NCBI RefSeq assembly: GCF_047511655.1
Contig: NC_133391.1
Location: 132,278,906 to 132,342,905, forward strand
Source of the DNA: Castor canadensis
Lineage: Eukaryota > Chordata > Mammalia > Rodentia > Castoridae
Reading direction: 5' to 3'
DNA length: 64,000 nucleotides
Shown here: positions 1-13,590 of the stretch, piece by piece
How the letters are laid out: each line of letters starts with the position of its first letter
How positions within the stretch are numbered: position 1 is the stretch's first letter
Notes under the pieces: model-generated
What the model saw: the letters and a program-made list of their open reading frames with translations, nothing else
The model's database searches: none
What the model was told of the DNA's origin: nothing
Position numbers and translations under genes: made by a program

Positions 1-2560
1 TTCATCTCAGGGATATAGGGATGGTTCAACATACACAAATCAATAAATGTAATACAGCACATTAATAGAAGCAAAGGCAAAAACCACATGATCATCTCAA
101 TAGATGCAGAAAAAGCCTTTGAGAAGATCCAATACCACTTCATGATAAAAGCTCTAAGAAAACTAGGAATAGAAGGAATGTACCTCAATACTGTCAAGGC
201 TAAATATGACAAATCTACAGCCAACATCATACTTAACAGTGAAAAACTGAAACCATTCCCCTAAAATCAGGAATGAGACAAGGGTGCCCCCTCTCCCCAC
301 TCCTATTCAACATAGTCCTGGAATCCCTAGCCAGAGCAATAAGGCAAGAAGAAGAAATAAAAGGAATACAAATAGGTAAAGAAACTGTCAAAATATCCCT
401 ATTTGCAGATGACATGATTCTATATCTTAAAGACCCAAAGAACTCTACTCAAAAACTGCTAGACACCATAAACAGCTTCAGCAAGGTGGCAGGATACAAA
501 ATCAACTTACAAAAATCATTAGCTTTTCTATACACCAACAACAAACAAACTGAGAAAGAATATATGGAAACAATTCCATTTACAATAGCCTCAAAAAAAA
601 AATCAAATACCTAGGAGTAAACTTAACAAAGGATGTGAATGACCTTTACAAGGAGAACTACAAACCCCTGAAGAAAGAGATCGAGGAAAACTACAGAAGG
701 TGGAAAGATCTCCCATGCTCATGGATTGGTAGAATCAACATAGTAAAAATGGCTACACTACTGAAAGCAATCTACATGTTTAATGCAATTCCCACCAAAA
801 TCCCAATGACATTCATCACAGAGATTGAAAAATCTACCCTAAAGTTCATTTGTAAACACAAGAGACCACGAATAGCCAAGGCAATACTCAGCAAAAAGAG
901 CAATGCTGGAGGTATCACAATACCTGACTTCAAACTATATTACAAAGCAATAGCAATAAAAACAGCATGGTACTGACACAAAAACAGGTATGAAAACCAG
1001 TGGAATAGAATAGAGGACCTAGATATAATCCACACAGCTATGCCCACCTTATTTTTGACAAAGGCACCAAAAACATATGATGGAGAAAAGACAGCCTCTT
1101 CAACAAATGGTGCTGGGAAAAGTGGTTATCTGCCTGCAGAAAACTGAAACTAGATCCATGTTTATCACTCTGTACTAGTATCAACTCAAAATGGATCAAG
1201 AACCTTAATATCAGACCCGAAACTCTATAAAGTTAGTTCAGGAAAGAGCAGGGAATACTCTGGAAGTAATAGGTATCGTCAAGGACTTCCTCAATAGAAC
1301 CCCAGCAGCTCAGCAACTAAGAGAAAGGATGAACAAATGGGACTACATGAAATGAAAAAGCTTCTGCACAACAAAAGAAATGGTCTCTAAACTGAAGAGA
1401 CCACCAACAAGTGGGAGAAAATATTTGCCAGCTACACATCAGACAAAGGACTGATAACAGAGAGCTCAAAAACTCCCCCAAAATCAATGAACCAATAAAG
1501 AAATGGGCAACTGAACTAAACAGAACTTCTTCAAAAGACAAAATTCAAATGGCCAAAAAACACGTGAAAAATATCATCTCTGGCCATAAAGGAAATGCAA
1601 ATCAAAATCACACTAAGATTCCACCTTACCCCTGTTAGAATAGCCATCATCTAAAACATCACCAACAATAGGTGTTGGCGAGGATGTGGGGAAAAAGGAA
1701 CCCTCATACACTGCTGGTAGAAATGTAAGCTAGCACAACCACTCTGGAAAAAATTTGGAGGCTTCTTAAAAATCTAAACATAGACCTGCCATATGATCCA
1801 GCAATCCCACTCCTAGGGATATACCCAAAGGAATTGACTCAGGTTACTCCAGAGGCACCTGCACACCCATGTTTATTGCAGCACCATTCACAATAGCAAA
1901 GTTATGGAAAAATCCAAGATGCCCCACTACTGACAAATGGATTAAGAAAATGTGGTATTTATACACAATGGAATTTTACTCAGCCATAAAGAAGAATGAA
2001 ATCTTGTCATTCGTAAGAAAATGGATGGAACTGGAGAATATCATCTTAAGTGAAGTTAGCCATGCTCAGAAAGCCAAAAATCTTATGTTCACCCTCATAT
2101 GCAGACTTGAGATCTAAAACAAATGCAGTAATATAATTAGACTTCAGTCATACGCTAAGGGGAGGAGTAGGGAAAGGTAGGAAACCCTAAACTTGAAAGT
2201 GTTTGATGTGCCCACTGCAGAGGAACTAATAAAGTAACCTTAAAACAACAGAGGTCAATATGGGAAAGTGACCCGGAAGTAGTGAAGAGGTCTGCTAGAG
2301 ATGAACCAATTTGGTTTGTAATACACATGTGCATGGAAGCAATGCTAGGAATCTCTCTGAATAGCTATCCTTATCTCAACTAGCAAAAACGCTATGTCTT
2401 TCTTATTATTGCTTATGTCTTCTCTTCAACAAAATTGGAGAAGAGGGCAGAACAGGTCTGCCTGGAAGCAAGGGGGGTGGGGGGAAAAGGGAGGGGGTGG
2501 GGGGAAGGGGGGAGAAATGGCCCAAACAATGTATGCACATATGAATAAATGATTAAAGAA
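1..2560 (+). mobile_element. Young L1, 3' part (element A), 5' end outside window
   Basis: The sequence encodes the reverse-transcriptase half of L1 ORF2. The RT active-site text [14 protein letters not shown] is at about 395-440, followed by the C-terminal domain ([49 protein letters not shown]), with the ORF2 stop at 2115-2117. The frame is broken repeatedly, for example at an expanded A run (592-602) and by stops after 976. The 3' UTR contains a G-rich polypurine tract at 2470-2515 and ends in an A-rich tail near 2562. It is the same family as elements C and D. The copy cannot make ORF2 protein. Confidence 0.93.
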
Positions 2561-2583
2561 AAAAAAACCCTTCACAAAAAAAA

Positions 2584-2660
2584 GACTGGTGGAGTGGCTC
2601 AAGGTGAAGGCCCTGAGTTCAAGCCCAGTACCGAAATAAATAAATAAATAAATAAATAAG
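2584..2660 (+). mobile_element. ID-like SINE with (AAAT)n tail
   Basis: It begins gactggtggagtggctcaag, continues with ccctgagttcaagcccagta and ends in a (TAAA)n tail. The middle of the tRNA-like unit is deleted. It sits directly behind the L1 tail. Confidence 0.8.
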
Positions 2661-3609
2661 CAGTTTGTCTTAACATTTATATAATAATGGACATTCTTGG
2701 GAAGAAGTTACCAATAAATCCTATGCTTATCATGGAAAAAAAAGAGTGAGAAATGTGATGTTAACATTTCTAGCCCTTTCCAGAGAAGCTGCTCCCTCTG
2801 AATCCTTCAGTTGAGCTCCGTACTTACAGTACACATCAGTCAGCAGTTCTGGCAAAACATTTTCTATCTTTGCTGCTTGCATGCTGTTAACCATGACAAA
2901 CCTCCAAGTGCAAACACTTAATAACACCAAAATTAACTGGACATGAACCAAATAATAGAGCATATTGCATGGAGATTAGAAACTGCACCATTACACACTC
3001 CTCAAAGGGCCCACACAGCTTGAACCCTTCCCTGGAGAGTACTTGGCTCATCAAGCAGAATATTAATAGCCTCAACCCTTCACTATTGCTGTGGGGAACG
3101 TGCAAAATCCTACAAGAAGGTGAATTAGGGTCAGACAACAATTTCTCTAGAGGAATGACTCACACACTGACCAACTCACTTCCTATTTCTATGGCTTAGA
3201 AAGAAATGTACCCATGCATGTGTATGCACGCTGTCTGTGGTCTGTATATTGTACAGTGGGTGCAGGGTGTGTGTACAGCATTGTGTGGTGTGATGGTATG
3301 TACATTATGGGGCATGTGTATGTGTGTAGTGTTTATGTGCTGAGTGTGTGGTATGGCGAATGTATGTGTGTATATATGTTAGTGTATACATGAGGCTCTG
3401 TCTTCAGTCTTTTGGTCAAGTTCCTTACAAACAAATATTCACACAATGTCAGCCTGCCTCCCAACTTCCATCCCACAATACCCATCACACTAACTCTTAG
3501 CAGCACTTCAAGATGATCATTGGCTAGAGAATGAAGAAACAAGAAGCCTTCTTCTGTCTTCCCAGAATATTCTCGGTCTGCTGCTATCCTCATTATTTAT
3601 TTGTTTATT
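2661..3609. other. Unassigned DNA with degenerate TG-rich repeat
   Basis: No gene is supported. From 3205 to 3395 the plus strand is a TG/TATG-rich degenerate simple repeat. The remainder looks unique. Confidence 0.5.
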
Positions 3610-3687
3610 TTGGCAGCACTAGGGTTGGAACTCAGGATCTCATGCTTGCTAGGCATGCACTCTACCACTTGAACCACTCCACCAATC
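3610..3687 (-). mobile_element. ID-like SINE, minus
   Basis: The plus strand reads ggcagcactagggttggaac, ctcaggatctcatgcttgct and aggcatgcactctaccactt, the reverse of the SINE core used throughout this window. Confidence 0.8.
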
Positions 3688-3896
3688 TTTGTACTATTCT
3701 CATTATGACCTCCTTCTTCATTCTAATTCTGCTTTGCAGTGGCTGAATCCAACATCAGCCACCAAAATATCAATGTAGGAGTACATATTCATGGATTCAA
3801 ATCTACCCCTGGCAAACCTCTGTGAGTCCTGTCGTTCTTTCTTACACACCTCTCCTTACCTCTTCAGAAGCCTGGCTTAATCCCAGGAGGTACATC

Positions 3897-5850
3897 TCTA
3901 CAATGAAAACTATAAAACAAAGATGAAAGACATTGAAGAAGATACAGATGAATGCAAAGATAGCCTTTGTTCATGAATTGGAAGAATTAATATTGTTAAG
4001 GTATCCATACTGCCCAAAGTAATCTATAGATTCAATATATTGTCCATCAAAATACCAATGATATTCTTTTAAAAAATAGAAAAAATAATTCTAAAATTCA
4101 TATGGAGTCACAAATGACTTCAAATAGCCAAAGCAATCTTGAGAAAGAACAACAAAGCTAGTAGCTTCATGGTTCCTAATTTCAAACATATTATAAACCT
4201 ATAGTAATCAAAACAATAAGATACTATCATAAATACATACATATAGATCAATAGATCAGAATAGAAAGCTCAGAAACAAACTCAAACATATACCATCAAA
4301 TAATCTTGGACAAGGGGGCTCAGACTGTACAATAAGGAAAGAGCAGTCAACAAATAGTCCTGGGAAAATTGTATGTCCATATATAAAAGAATGAAATTGG
4401 ACCCTTATGTGTATCTTACACAATATACATAAAAAATTTTAAATGGGTCATTGACCTAAATATAAAACCTGAAATTATGAAACTATTAGAAGAAAACATG
4501 AAAAGTACTTTATGATGTTGGTCTGGGAAATGGTTTCTTAGCTATGACTCCAAAGCAAAGGCAACAAAACCAGTCAAAGAGGACTACATTGAACTAAGAC
4601 GGTTTTGCACAGCAAAGGAAATAATCAACAGAGAAAACCTTCACAATGGGAAAGATATTTGAAATCTATACATCTGAAAAAGGGATAATATTAAATTTTT
4701 ATTTTAAGAAATTCAAATAACTCAGTAGCAAGAAAACAAGTTTGTTTAAAATGGGCAAAAGGTGGGAGGATGAGGGAGAGAGAAGATAGAGACAAATCTA
4801 ACTAAGGTATATTGTAAGTACATACAGAAATGTCAAAACTAATCCCTCTTATATGACTAATAATATACTAATAAAAATGTTTTTCAAAATATCTAAATAG
4901 ATATTTCTTAAAAAGACATACAAATGGCCAATAGGAATATGAAAATAGGCAGGACGTCACAAATCATGAAGAAAATACTAATCAAAATCACAATGAGGTA
5001 TCACCTCATTCCTATTAAAATGGCCGTTATCAAAAAGGACAAAAGATATCAAATGTTGGCAAAGATGTAGAGAAAAGGAAACCTTTATACACTGTGGTGT
5101 GAATTTATATTAGTACAGCATTATGAAAAAACAGTATTAGAGGTTTCTTAAAATATTTAAAATAGAATTACCATATGATCCAACAATCTCCTTATTAGGT
5201 ATACATCCAAAGGAAATGGAATCAGTATGTTGAAGAGACAACTGCACCACCATGTTTAATGAATCACTATTGATAATAATCAACATGTAGAATCAATGAA
5301 GGTGCCCATTTACTAATGAATGGTTAAAGAAAATGAGGTATATACACATAATAGAATACTATTCAGTCATAAAAAAGAATGAAATCCTGTCACTTATGAC
5401 AATGTGGATCAACTTGGAGAACATTATGTTAAGTGAAATAGTCAAGACATAGAAATAGAAATACCACATGATCTCATCGTGTGGAATCTAAAAAAGTTGA
5501 TCTTACAGAAGTAGAAACTAGAATAGTGGTTATCAGAAGTGTGGGTGGTTAGAGAAGAAAGGAAAATATTGGTCAAATGATATGTAATTATAGTTGGATA
5601 GGAGGAATGTTATTTAAATGACCAGAATAGGCAAATATATTGGCCTGGAGGGTGGGGAGGGGAGTGGAAACAAGTGCAGGAAGGAAAAGAAATGGGGAAT
5701 CATTACTAATGGTCATAGGGTATCTTTTGAGGTGATGAAAATGTTATAAATCTGCCTGTAGTGATGGTTGCCACAGCTCTGTAAGCATACCAAGAACCAT
5801 GTGAATTTTATCTCAATAATGTCACTTTTAAAGAAAAAGAAGCAACTTTG
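3897..5850 (+). mobile_element. Ancient L1 (L1M-type), ORF2 3' end and 3' UTR
   Basis: The text resembles L1 ORF2 with heavy decay: aactataaaacaaagatgaa, ggaagaattaatattgttaa and tggccgttatcaaaaaggac. It includes the typical late ORF2 stretch around 5330-5420 (gaatactattcagtcataaa) and a purine-rich 3' UTR. Divergence from the young L1s is large and there are stops in every frame. It is 5'-truncated. Confidence 0.85.
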
Positions 5851-5934
5851 GTTAGCTTATATTAAAAGTCATAAGCTGAAAGGGAGTCACATATCTGATC
5901 TTTGATACTGGTATTACAGAAGAGACTTGTGGTA

Positions 5935-6260
5935 GATAAAATGATCACCAATATCACCTCTTCCTGGACACACATGAAGATTTTGTTTCTTTGACCCTCT
6001 GAAATCAGGCGTGGTCATCCGATTGCTTTGACCATTGATAGGTGAGAAGAGGCATTTACATGCTGGTGCATGGTGTCTTCCCTGCCTTCCAAGTGATCAA
6101 TCCACAATGATTTTTTTCTTGAATTTTAATTTTTTCAATATAGGATATGATGGAAATAATGCCTCTTAGAGCTGTATGGTATTGTATGGATATCAGGCCC
6201 AAAGTGGTTGAGTTAGAACACTGGAGAAATATGTTGCTGCATCACTTCCCTTGGTATCCT
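5935..6260 (+). repeat. Possible MLT/MER-type LTR remnant
   Basis: Segments such as cgattgctttgaccattgat and the surrounding organisation recall MLT1-like LTRs. No ends are visible, so this is a weak call. Confidence 0.3.
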
Positions 6261-7091
6261 CAGAGATAATTGCAAATAACGTGAAAATTGTTATTTTTGT
6301 ATTTACATGTATGTGTGTTATATGAAGACACAGCAATTAACATAAAATCTATGGAACCAAGTCCTTTCCATTATGCTGTAACAGTGATATTAACTTCTAG
6401 AGGTCCTATCTCCCTTTGAAAATATGATAGGCCATCTTGGCAAATTTTTATATGGAAGATTATACATAGACTTTCAAGAGCAGGCATGCACACACACACA
6501 ACACATACACATACAAATTCAGGGTGTTTACAATTCCCTGTTGTCCATCTGTGGATGTCCACGGTTCAAAGGTACCTTTGCTCCAAAGTTTAAAATTCCT
6601 GTCCAAAGAAGGCGATAAGAACCACATGATCTACAAAAGGCTAGCCTACCTGTGAGGCTGAATTTGTAGAGTAAAGGGAGCATCCATGGTACCCAGGTCC
6701 ACATTGTTCCTGAATTAACTCACGAAGGCTAGAGAGAGCTGAAAATATCACCAGTCAAGAGATGCATTGATTTCTCTTTTCAACAACTTTATCCCAGTGA
6801 CAAACAGGTTCTGGGACTTGGAGGAGGGTGTGGGAGGAGAATATTCTATTCTAGTATATTCTGTTTTGTAGGCTGTCATTACACCGATTCCTTCACATTT
6901 ACTCCACCAACTCCAAACAGTATAGTAAAGATGTATGACAGCAGTATATTTTCCTTCTGTCCATAACGCTCTTTCATATTACATGGTGATATGAAAAAGC
7001 AGAAGAACCACCAAGAATAAGCTGTAAGGAAAAAAAGACCTAGGAGTCCATACAGATCTGAGGTTATCCCCTCGCCTTTCACCTGCCTGCC
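6261..7091. other. Unassigned DNA
   Basis: No gene or clear repeat. A short CA-rich patch occurs near 6488-6515. Confidence 0.5.
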
Positions 7092-7165
7092 TTTTTTTTT
7101 TTTTTATGGTGGATCTGGGATTTGAACTCTGGACTTCACACTTACAAAACTCCCCTAGCCTCTCA
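7092..7165 (-). mobile_element. ID-like SINE fragment, minus
   Basis: A T14 run (the reversed A-tail) is followed by ggtggatctgggatttgaac and a decayed core. Confidence 0.6.
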
Positions 7166-7289
7166 GTTCTCAATCATTCCAGCCAAATGGAACAACTCAT
7201 ATGCTCCCAAAAGCCCTGCTGTTCACATCTCCATGCGTTGTGCGTGCCTACAATGCCCTTTTCCCCTGTGTTATTATGATACATATTTT

Positions 7290-8080
7290 TTGGTTTTCAT
7301 CCATGGTTCCACAACTCCCTTCCCAAGGCAGGCCATAGAAACTTACAGTTTCTTTTTTCCAAGGTGGGTCATAGAAACTCTAATACTCCCCTGCCTTTCT
7401 GTCCTGCCACTGGCTATAAAGAAATACTCTGACCTGTTCTTGTCCTACCAGACAGTAGGTCACAAGACCCTCCTCATTCCAGAGCGTTCCTGCCCCATAA
7501 CCAGGAGGAAGAAGACCTGAATACTAAGCCCTTATAGATTTCCCCAGTCTATTAGCAATCATGCTTATGCAATGATGTATCCATAACAACACCAAAGGAC
7601 AGGGTTCCAGGAGGTTCTGAACAGCTGAACACATGGAGGTCCCTGGAGGGTGCTGGAAGCGCCACACCCCTCCCCCCCACCGCTTGTCCTATGCATCTCT
7701 TCATCTGTATCTTTCCTAATATCCTTTATAATAAATTAATAAATCTGTTTGCCTGAGTTCTGTAAGCTGCTGAAGCAAATTAATCAAACCCAAAGAAGGG
7801 GTTGTAGGAACCATTTGTAGGCAGTTGGTCAGAAGCATGGAAAAACAACCTGAATCTTGGAATTGGCACAGAAAGTTATGGGGAGGGAGTATTAGGGACC
7901 AAGCCTCCAACCTGTGGGATCTGATGCAAAGAGTGTCAGAACTGAATTGGGTTAGAGGACACCCAGTTGGTACCCATTGCTGCAGAATCGATTGATTGCC
8001 TACTATGAATGAAATTCCCACACATCTGGTATCAGAAGCCTTCTGTGTTGACTATGATATAAAAGCAGATGAAAAACAAG
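7290..8080 (+). repeat. Endogenous-retrovirus-like LTR remnant
   Basis: The layout recalls an LTR and downstream primer region: repeated ccaaggtgggtcatagaaac-like text at 7320-7380, a polyadenylation-like aataaattaataaatctg at 7729-7746, then gagttctgtaagctgctgaa and cagttggtcagaagcatgga. No gag, pol or env frame is detectable; the 132-codon frame at 7122-7520 has no recognisable domain. Family not fixed. Confidence 0.35.
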
Positions 8081-10835
8081 ACATTTTGTTTTTCTTGACG
8101 CACATCTTTACTCCTGTCAAACCTTCCAGACACATCTCAAGGCCTACGTTTTATGAGACACCCTTCCCGAATTCCCACTGAGCAGTCAATCTCCTTGGGG
8201 CTCCACCCTTCCCACATGCTACACATGGTACCCTTCCCACGTCTGTGCTAGCACTGGAACACTGAGTGGTGCTCGGCAGTTTACCTGAGTTTCCCCGCAC
8301 ACAAGCAGCTTCCTGACAGTGGAGCTTCTTATTCTTCTTTGAAGCCTTAGTATTGGAGGCAGGGCCTGGAACATGGTACACATTCACTATTGCTTGTGTA
8401 ATTTAATGGTTAATCAGAACAAAAAGACTGTTGGATTCTCATCTTATTACCAGATGAGGGGCTGGGAGCACATAAGGATGAAGCCAGTATGAACTCAATA
8501 ACTCATTTCAGAAGAAATAAATGATGCTACATTTTCCTCTGACAAATCGTAAGAAAAAAAAGAGAAAAGAATTCTCAAGAAAATGAATCATTTTAGAAAA
8601 AGTCACATGCAGCATTTCTGGAGAAAACTACAGGAATCAAATTTTCTCAATTTTCAGTTGGTACAAACAACTGAAATATCTAATTTTAAAAGGCCTAGTC
8701 ATTAAGTAAAGACTAGTTACATAAATAGTAATAGTTAATGCCTAATATTGCTTGACAAAAGTTCTCTTAAGAAACAGCCACTTTGATTTAAATGAGTATA
8801 AAACATAAAGGTAAAATTTTTAACTTATCAGTGAAGGATACATGTGTCTATAAATTAATCATAACACGAATAGTATTCTTTCGTGTCTGGTTATTAGAAA
8901 CTTGTCTCAGTTTTTTTTTTTTTTTTTTTGTCTCTTAGGCAGAAGCCATGCACTTAGTCTTAACTGCCATTATTTATAAATCCTAAAAGCACATTAGAAA
9001 GGCAGGGAGACCCAGTGATGGAGACTATTAAAAAGAGAGATGCTGGCAGTCCCAATAATTGAATGAATAATTGTGAATGCTAAAGCTAAAATTATTACTC
9101 TAAGTGGTTTTACATTTTTAAATCTTATGACTACAAATATTAAATAAACATCAACATAAAATATTTTTAAATTAATGGTATTTATTGCTTGATTCCTTTA
9201 TCATGAGAATACTCACTTATTTGTGAAATTTTAGAAAGAATCTTTAAAAACTCAACAGTGCTGAATTATACGCAGAGTCAAAGCTGGAGAAGATACAACA
9301 AATGAAGACTATGACTTTGTAGAAACAGAGACTCCTGTGTTCGTTTTAGCCCTGTTGTTCTCACAAACTGGCGATGACCTCCGCAGTTCTTGCTTCATTC
9401 AATACTGTCCCAGTCACAGGTTAAGGGCTGGAAATAAAAGCGCCCATCCCTGACTTCAAAGTTCTCTGATTTGAATAAGCGGAAGGGGACAAAGAACAGA
9501 AAGGACAGTAGGAGCATGTTTGTTTGTTTTTTTTTTCAAACTACAAATACCAAAATGAGCTACTGTCACTGATGACACTCATGTCATAATTTCTCCAAAG
9601 GGTTTGAGCCGAAAAGGGGCAGAAAACATGGGTCTTCTTGTAGACACACAGCATGCACCAGAATCTTAAATGTCACATGGTAAGTGCTGTGATTGTAACT
9701 TGGCAAGGAGAGCTCAGAGCACCTAAGGACAGAAATGAACTGAGGACACTGGAAATCCAACAAGCATCACCATTAGGACACTGTCCCTCATTCTAATGCT
9801 TTCTTATCCTCCAGGGACTTTTTATTTTCCCCTCTTACTCTAGAGAGCCACCCCAGAACAGACTGCTTGTTGGTGGTAAATGTGAACAATTGGGAGGTAT
9901 CTCCCAGGAGCTCAGAAAAAAAGTTGAGTTACGAGTTCTACTAGTAAAATCTGTGCACAGGGTGATCCTAGTTACCTGTGGTAGCTAATTATGTAATTGA
10001 AGAGTCTGAAATCACTCAAAACTCCAGATTTTAGGAACTCCAAAAATTCTGGGACACCTGTGGGTAATTTCAGAGAGTTGGATCTGGAAACTCTTCATTG
10101 TCACTTAGTTGCAGGAACCAACTCAAATTGTACCGTAAATGGAAGAAACCTTTGAGGGAAGAAAGGAGAGGTGAGCTTAGAATGTAAAACAGTGATGGTT
10201 AAAAAGACAGAAGTTGGCAGTTTTTATCCAGTACTAGCTATAAGAGGAAATTTTGAAATTTCCTGTCACTGTTGTGATAGACTCTAACAGGGCAGCCACC
10301 TCACCACAGCCTTGATGAAAGATACCTCAAAACCAAAAATCTTTCTCCCAGATAACTCAGAATCTGTGAAGCCTTTTCAGATTACTAATGCAGCGGGGAG
10401 GAGGGGCTCTGAACGAGGGATGTGAGCCTTGCAGTTACTAGAAATACTATCCCTGTGTTTCAACAGACCAGTCTCTTGCAGGCTTCAGTGAAGCAAATCA
10501 TCCTCCACAAATTGGCTGTAGGAAATTCCCAGACATTCTGCTATGCTCTTGAAGAGAACCATCAACTATTTCCCACAGCCCTGGCTCATCAGCCTTAACT
10601 TTGAAATGGAGGTTTGAATAGCTGGTCTTCAAAAACAGATCACTTCCTCCAATTTCACACTGGAGGAATCTTGTTTGAATATAGCATTTAGTGGAGCCCC
10701 AGAAACACTCTATGAGTATGCCATGATGGACTAAAGGACTCTTAGAATACACAATCATGCCACTTCAGTACCTGATGGAGTCCTCTCTTTAATGGATGTT
10801 ACCTTACTAGCAGCTACTGTTAAGAATAAAATGAG
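8081..10835. other. Unassigned, mostly unique DNA
   Basis: No supported gene. Poly(T) run at about 8911-8930. Short open frames (for example minus 10498-10758) show no domain or splice context. Confidence 0.5.
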
Positions 10836-10900
10836 AACTGGGGTCGTGGCTCAAGTGGTAGGGCACTTGCCTAGCAAACCCCAGTACTATCCCCAAAAAA
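10836..10900 (+). mobile_element. ID-like SINE with internal deletion
   Basis: gaactggggtcgtggctcaa, gtggtagggcacttgcctag, then directly aaccccagtac: the middle of the unit (normally ...ccctgagttc) is missing. Confidence 0.75.
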
Positions 10901-11134
10901 CTGACTGGAAGCAAAACCAAGCAATTATTTCTGGCTACCATCAGGGGCTAGAGGCAAACCAAGGAGGAAAAGCAAAGTGGGAGCGTCTGCCTCTGCCACT
11001 AGATGCTGTGAATTTTAGCGTATTAAGTCATCCCTGCCTCCCCACATCCTGTCTCATGTGAACAAAGCAAAGGAACTAGAGTGTGGCTTCTCGACAACCC
11101 AGCAACCTCCCCATTACATGCACCCCACCCCCCA

Positions 11135-11168
11135 CCCCCCTCCCCGCCACACACACACACACACACAG
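11135..11168. repeat. C-rich tract and (CA)n microsatellite
   Basis: A C-rich run (11123-11146) passes into (CA)n at 11149-11168. Confidence 0.85.
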
Positions 11169-11279
11169 GCCACCCTTTGATGATTCAGTTCCCACTCAAG
11201 ATTGGGTCCTGGATGCTAAGCTTTATCTGATCTCACTTGTTTTAAAAAAATGTGCCACCAGGTGATTTTTCTCACAGCT

Positions 11280-11370
11280 GGTTCCATTTTCATTCAGTTA
11301 TAGTCATTCATCCATTCATTCAATTAATATCTGTTGTTACCCATTCTGTGCCAGGCACAGTACAGTAAAA
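11280..11370. repeat. L2-like fragment
   Basis: tcattcatccattcattcaa followed by tgtgccaggcacagtacag resembles the conserved 3' portion of ancient L2 elements. Confidence 0.5.
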
Positions 11371-12104
11371 CCATAAACAAGTCCTATGATCTGTGAGAAA
11401 TTCCAAGGTACTGAGTAAAGTTGACAGTTGCTTCTTGCTTCTGTACTCCCAGTGTTAAGTCTACAGGTACTTGAATTTATGGTCACAGTGCTGTTCCCAG
11501 AATTTACTACTTCTTCTCTCCCTAATCTTTAAAACCTCCAACCCATACATACCATGGGAAACAAGAAGCAAGCTGCCTAAACTTTCTTAGTCCCTTGGAA
11601 CTCCTCACATACTAGTGAAATTTGGTTTATAGTTTTACTTTTATCATTCACATAGAAGAGGTCTCTGTTCTGCTCTTTGAAATGTTGATTTGGAGCCTGC
11701 AGCAATAATAATGGCCTTAGGTTTATAAATCACTTTCACATGTATTTTATTATTAGGTCCTGTCTCACCTTTGAGGTAAACAGGGCAGATGTTTTCATAC
11801 TTTATATTTATTTAGATATTTTATATTTTATTTATTTTTATATTTTAGGCCAAATTATAAGAAATCACTATTTTTATAAGTTAAAAGTCACCAAAAATTA
11901 GCAATTTCAGCCTAATAAAGTAATGGTATCCATAGTTTTTAGATGAGGATATTGAGCACATACTCTGCCCAAGATGAGATTAAGAGCTGTCAGAACTACC
12001 TTCAGTCTTAAAGTCTATAAGCCCATTTTAGATGTGAGCTACCTCCATACAAAGAACATTCTACATGGCCAAAAAAACCTGGCAAGAACATAGTCATGTT
12101 GTAA

Positions 12105-12312
12105 CAGTAAGAACCTACTGAGTGCTAATTATACCAGCCAAATTACATCCTCTCCTAAAAATCCCATAAAGCTTGTATTATTATCTCTACTTCACAGAAA
12201 TGGAAATTGAGCCTCAGAGATCTCTTGAAAACAGTTCAAAAATAATAGCTTGTAAGTGGCATAAACAAACCCATGACTGTCTAATTGCAAAGTCTAGGCT
12301 CTCAACTAAAAC
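12105..12312 (+). repeat. MIR element
   Basis: Order of features matches MIR: tactgagtgctaattatacc, attattatctctacttcaca, gaaatggaaattgagcctca, then a decayed tail with gtctaggctctcaac. Confidence 0.75.
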
Positions 12313-13224
12313 ATGTGGTAGCCATTGATTCATGCTCCCTTGGCTCCCCTGCCACAAAATTTCAGGGATTCTCCTCTGACTCTCCTAGGTATAACTTTGT
12401 CTAGTCTAACATTCCTCAAAGATAAATCCATTATGTTCAGGTTATTTTCCCAAACCCCTAACCACCATGACCCTCCACCCCTACCCCAGCATTTAAAAAA
12501 TATGACCTACCAAAGAGTAAATTCCCTATAACTGTCAACAACTAGTCTAAGTAAGGAATAATTCATGTGATGGGTTCTGACCCCTAATTTTACTGAAGAA
12601 AATGGAAAAAGACCCTTATGTAGTAAGAAAAGAGGGTTTATCACTAAACTGTAAAAGAGATGCCACTCACCTTGTACTACAACATACGCCCCGATGTTTC
12701 AAAGGATGAATCACAGCCAACTCTGTCCCCTGCAGCACAAGTCAAGACAGAGAGGCTTATGTGGACTTTATCTTCACAAAGATTGCATTTTCTCTCTGGT
12801 CCTCTGGGGGCTTTTCCTTTGCTTTTAAGCCCATCCCAACCCAGGGTGGCACTTATCCATTAATGTTGTAAAATGGATTACATTATTGTAACTGAAAAAA
12901 CTAAATAAATAAATAATTATCTGCTTCTGTCATACCACTCAACTTTAGAGGAAAATGTCATCAGAAAGGAGCATAAACAACTAAAAGAAATGACTAATTT
13001 TTAAAGTTTCTATTCAGGAACTCTGTACAAATGTGGTAATGGGTGAAAGGTTGAGAGCAACTTCAGCTTGAAAAGAGAAATATGCAATTGTGTCATTATC
13101 TCTAAACAAAGGAGGAGCTGAAGGAAAGAAAATAATGGTGTCTAACTGATATGAGGTTCATAATTCTTATTTATGTCTGAAGGAAAATATACTAAGCTGA
13201 GAAGCAGGAGCTCCAGCTTAGCTT
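12313..13224. other. Unassigned DNA
   Basis: No supported gene or distinct repeat; short frames at 12325 and 12660 have no recognisable content. Confidence 0.5.
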
Positions 13225-13590
13225 CTACTAGTAATAATGATAGTTAATATTATGTGGAACTTTTGCTATGTGTCAGACATAGTACTACGAACATCTTAGT
13301 TATTTTATTTTTTGGTTTTTTGAGACAGGATGTCACCATGTAGCCCAGGCTGGCCTCAAACTCATGATCCTCTTGCCTCAGCCACACAAGTACTGACCTT
13401 ATAGGCATGTACTACCATGCCCTATAGTAAGAACTTTAATTATCTCATTTCATCCTCACAATAATCCTATGACATTGGCAGTATACTTATTTCTATTTTA
13501 TAGGTGAAGAAACTGAGGCCAAAACAATTAAGAAACTGTCCAAAGTAGCAGAGGTAAGAATTGAACCAAGGTAGCCTGACTTTCAGTTTC
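13225..13590 (+). repeat. MIR split by a B1-like SINE
   Basis: The left part (to about 13306) has tatgtgtcagacatagtact. The right part (from about 13429) has ctcatttcatcctcacaata, attttataggtgaagaaact and gaggccaaaacaatta, the MIR core and tail in order. Confidence 0.85.
13307..13428 (-). mobile_element. B1-like (7SL-derived) SINE inside MIR
   Basis: The plus strand reads ttttttgagacaggatgtca, catgtagcccaggctggcct and caaactcatgatcctcttgc, then tataggcatgtactaccatg, a reversed B1/Alu-type monomer. The MIR continues on both sides. Confidence 0.85.

Noticed and set aside
7122-7520. 132-codon plus-strand open frame
   Set aside because: It begins in a SINE fragment and runs into an LTR-like remnant; no domain, no splice or conservation evidence.
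10498-10758. Minus-strand frame considered as an IL31RA or other receptor exon
   Set aside because: No match to receptor motifs and no acceptor/donor pair in phase.
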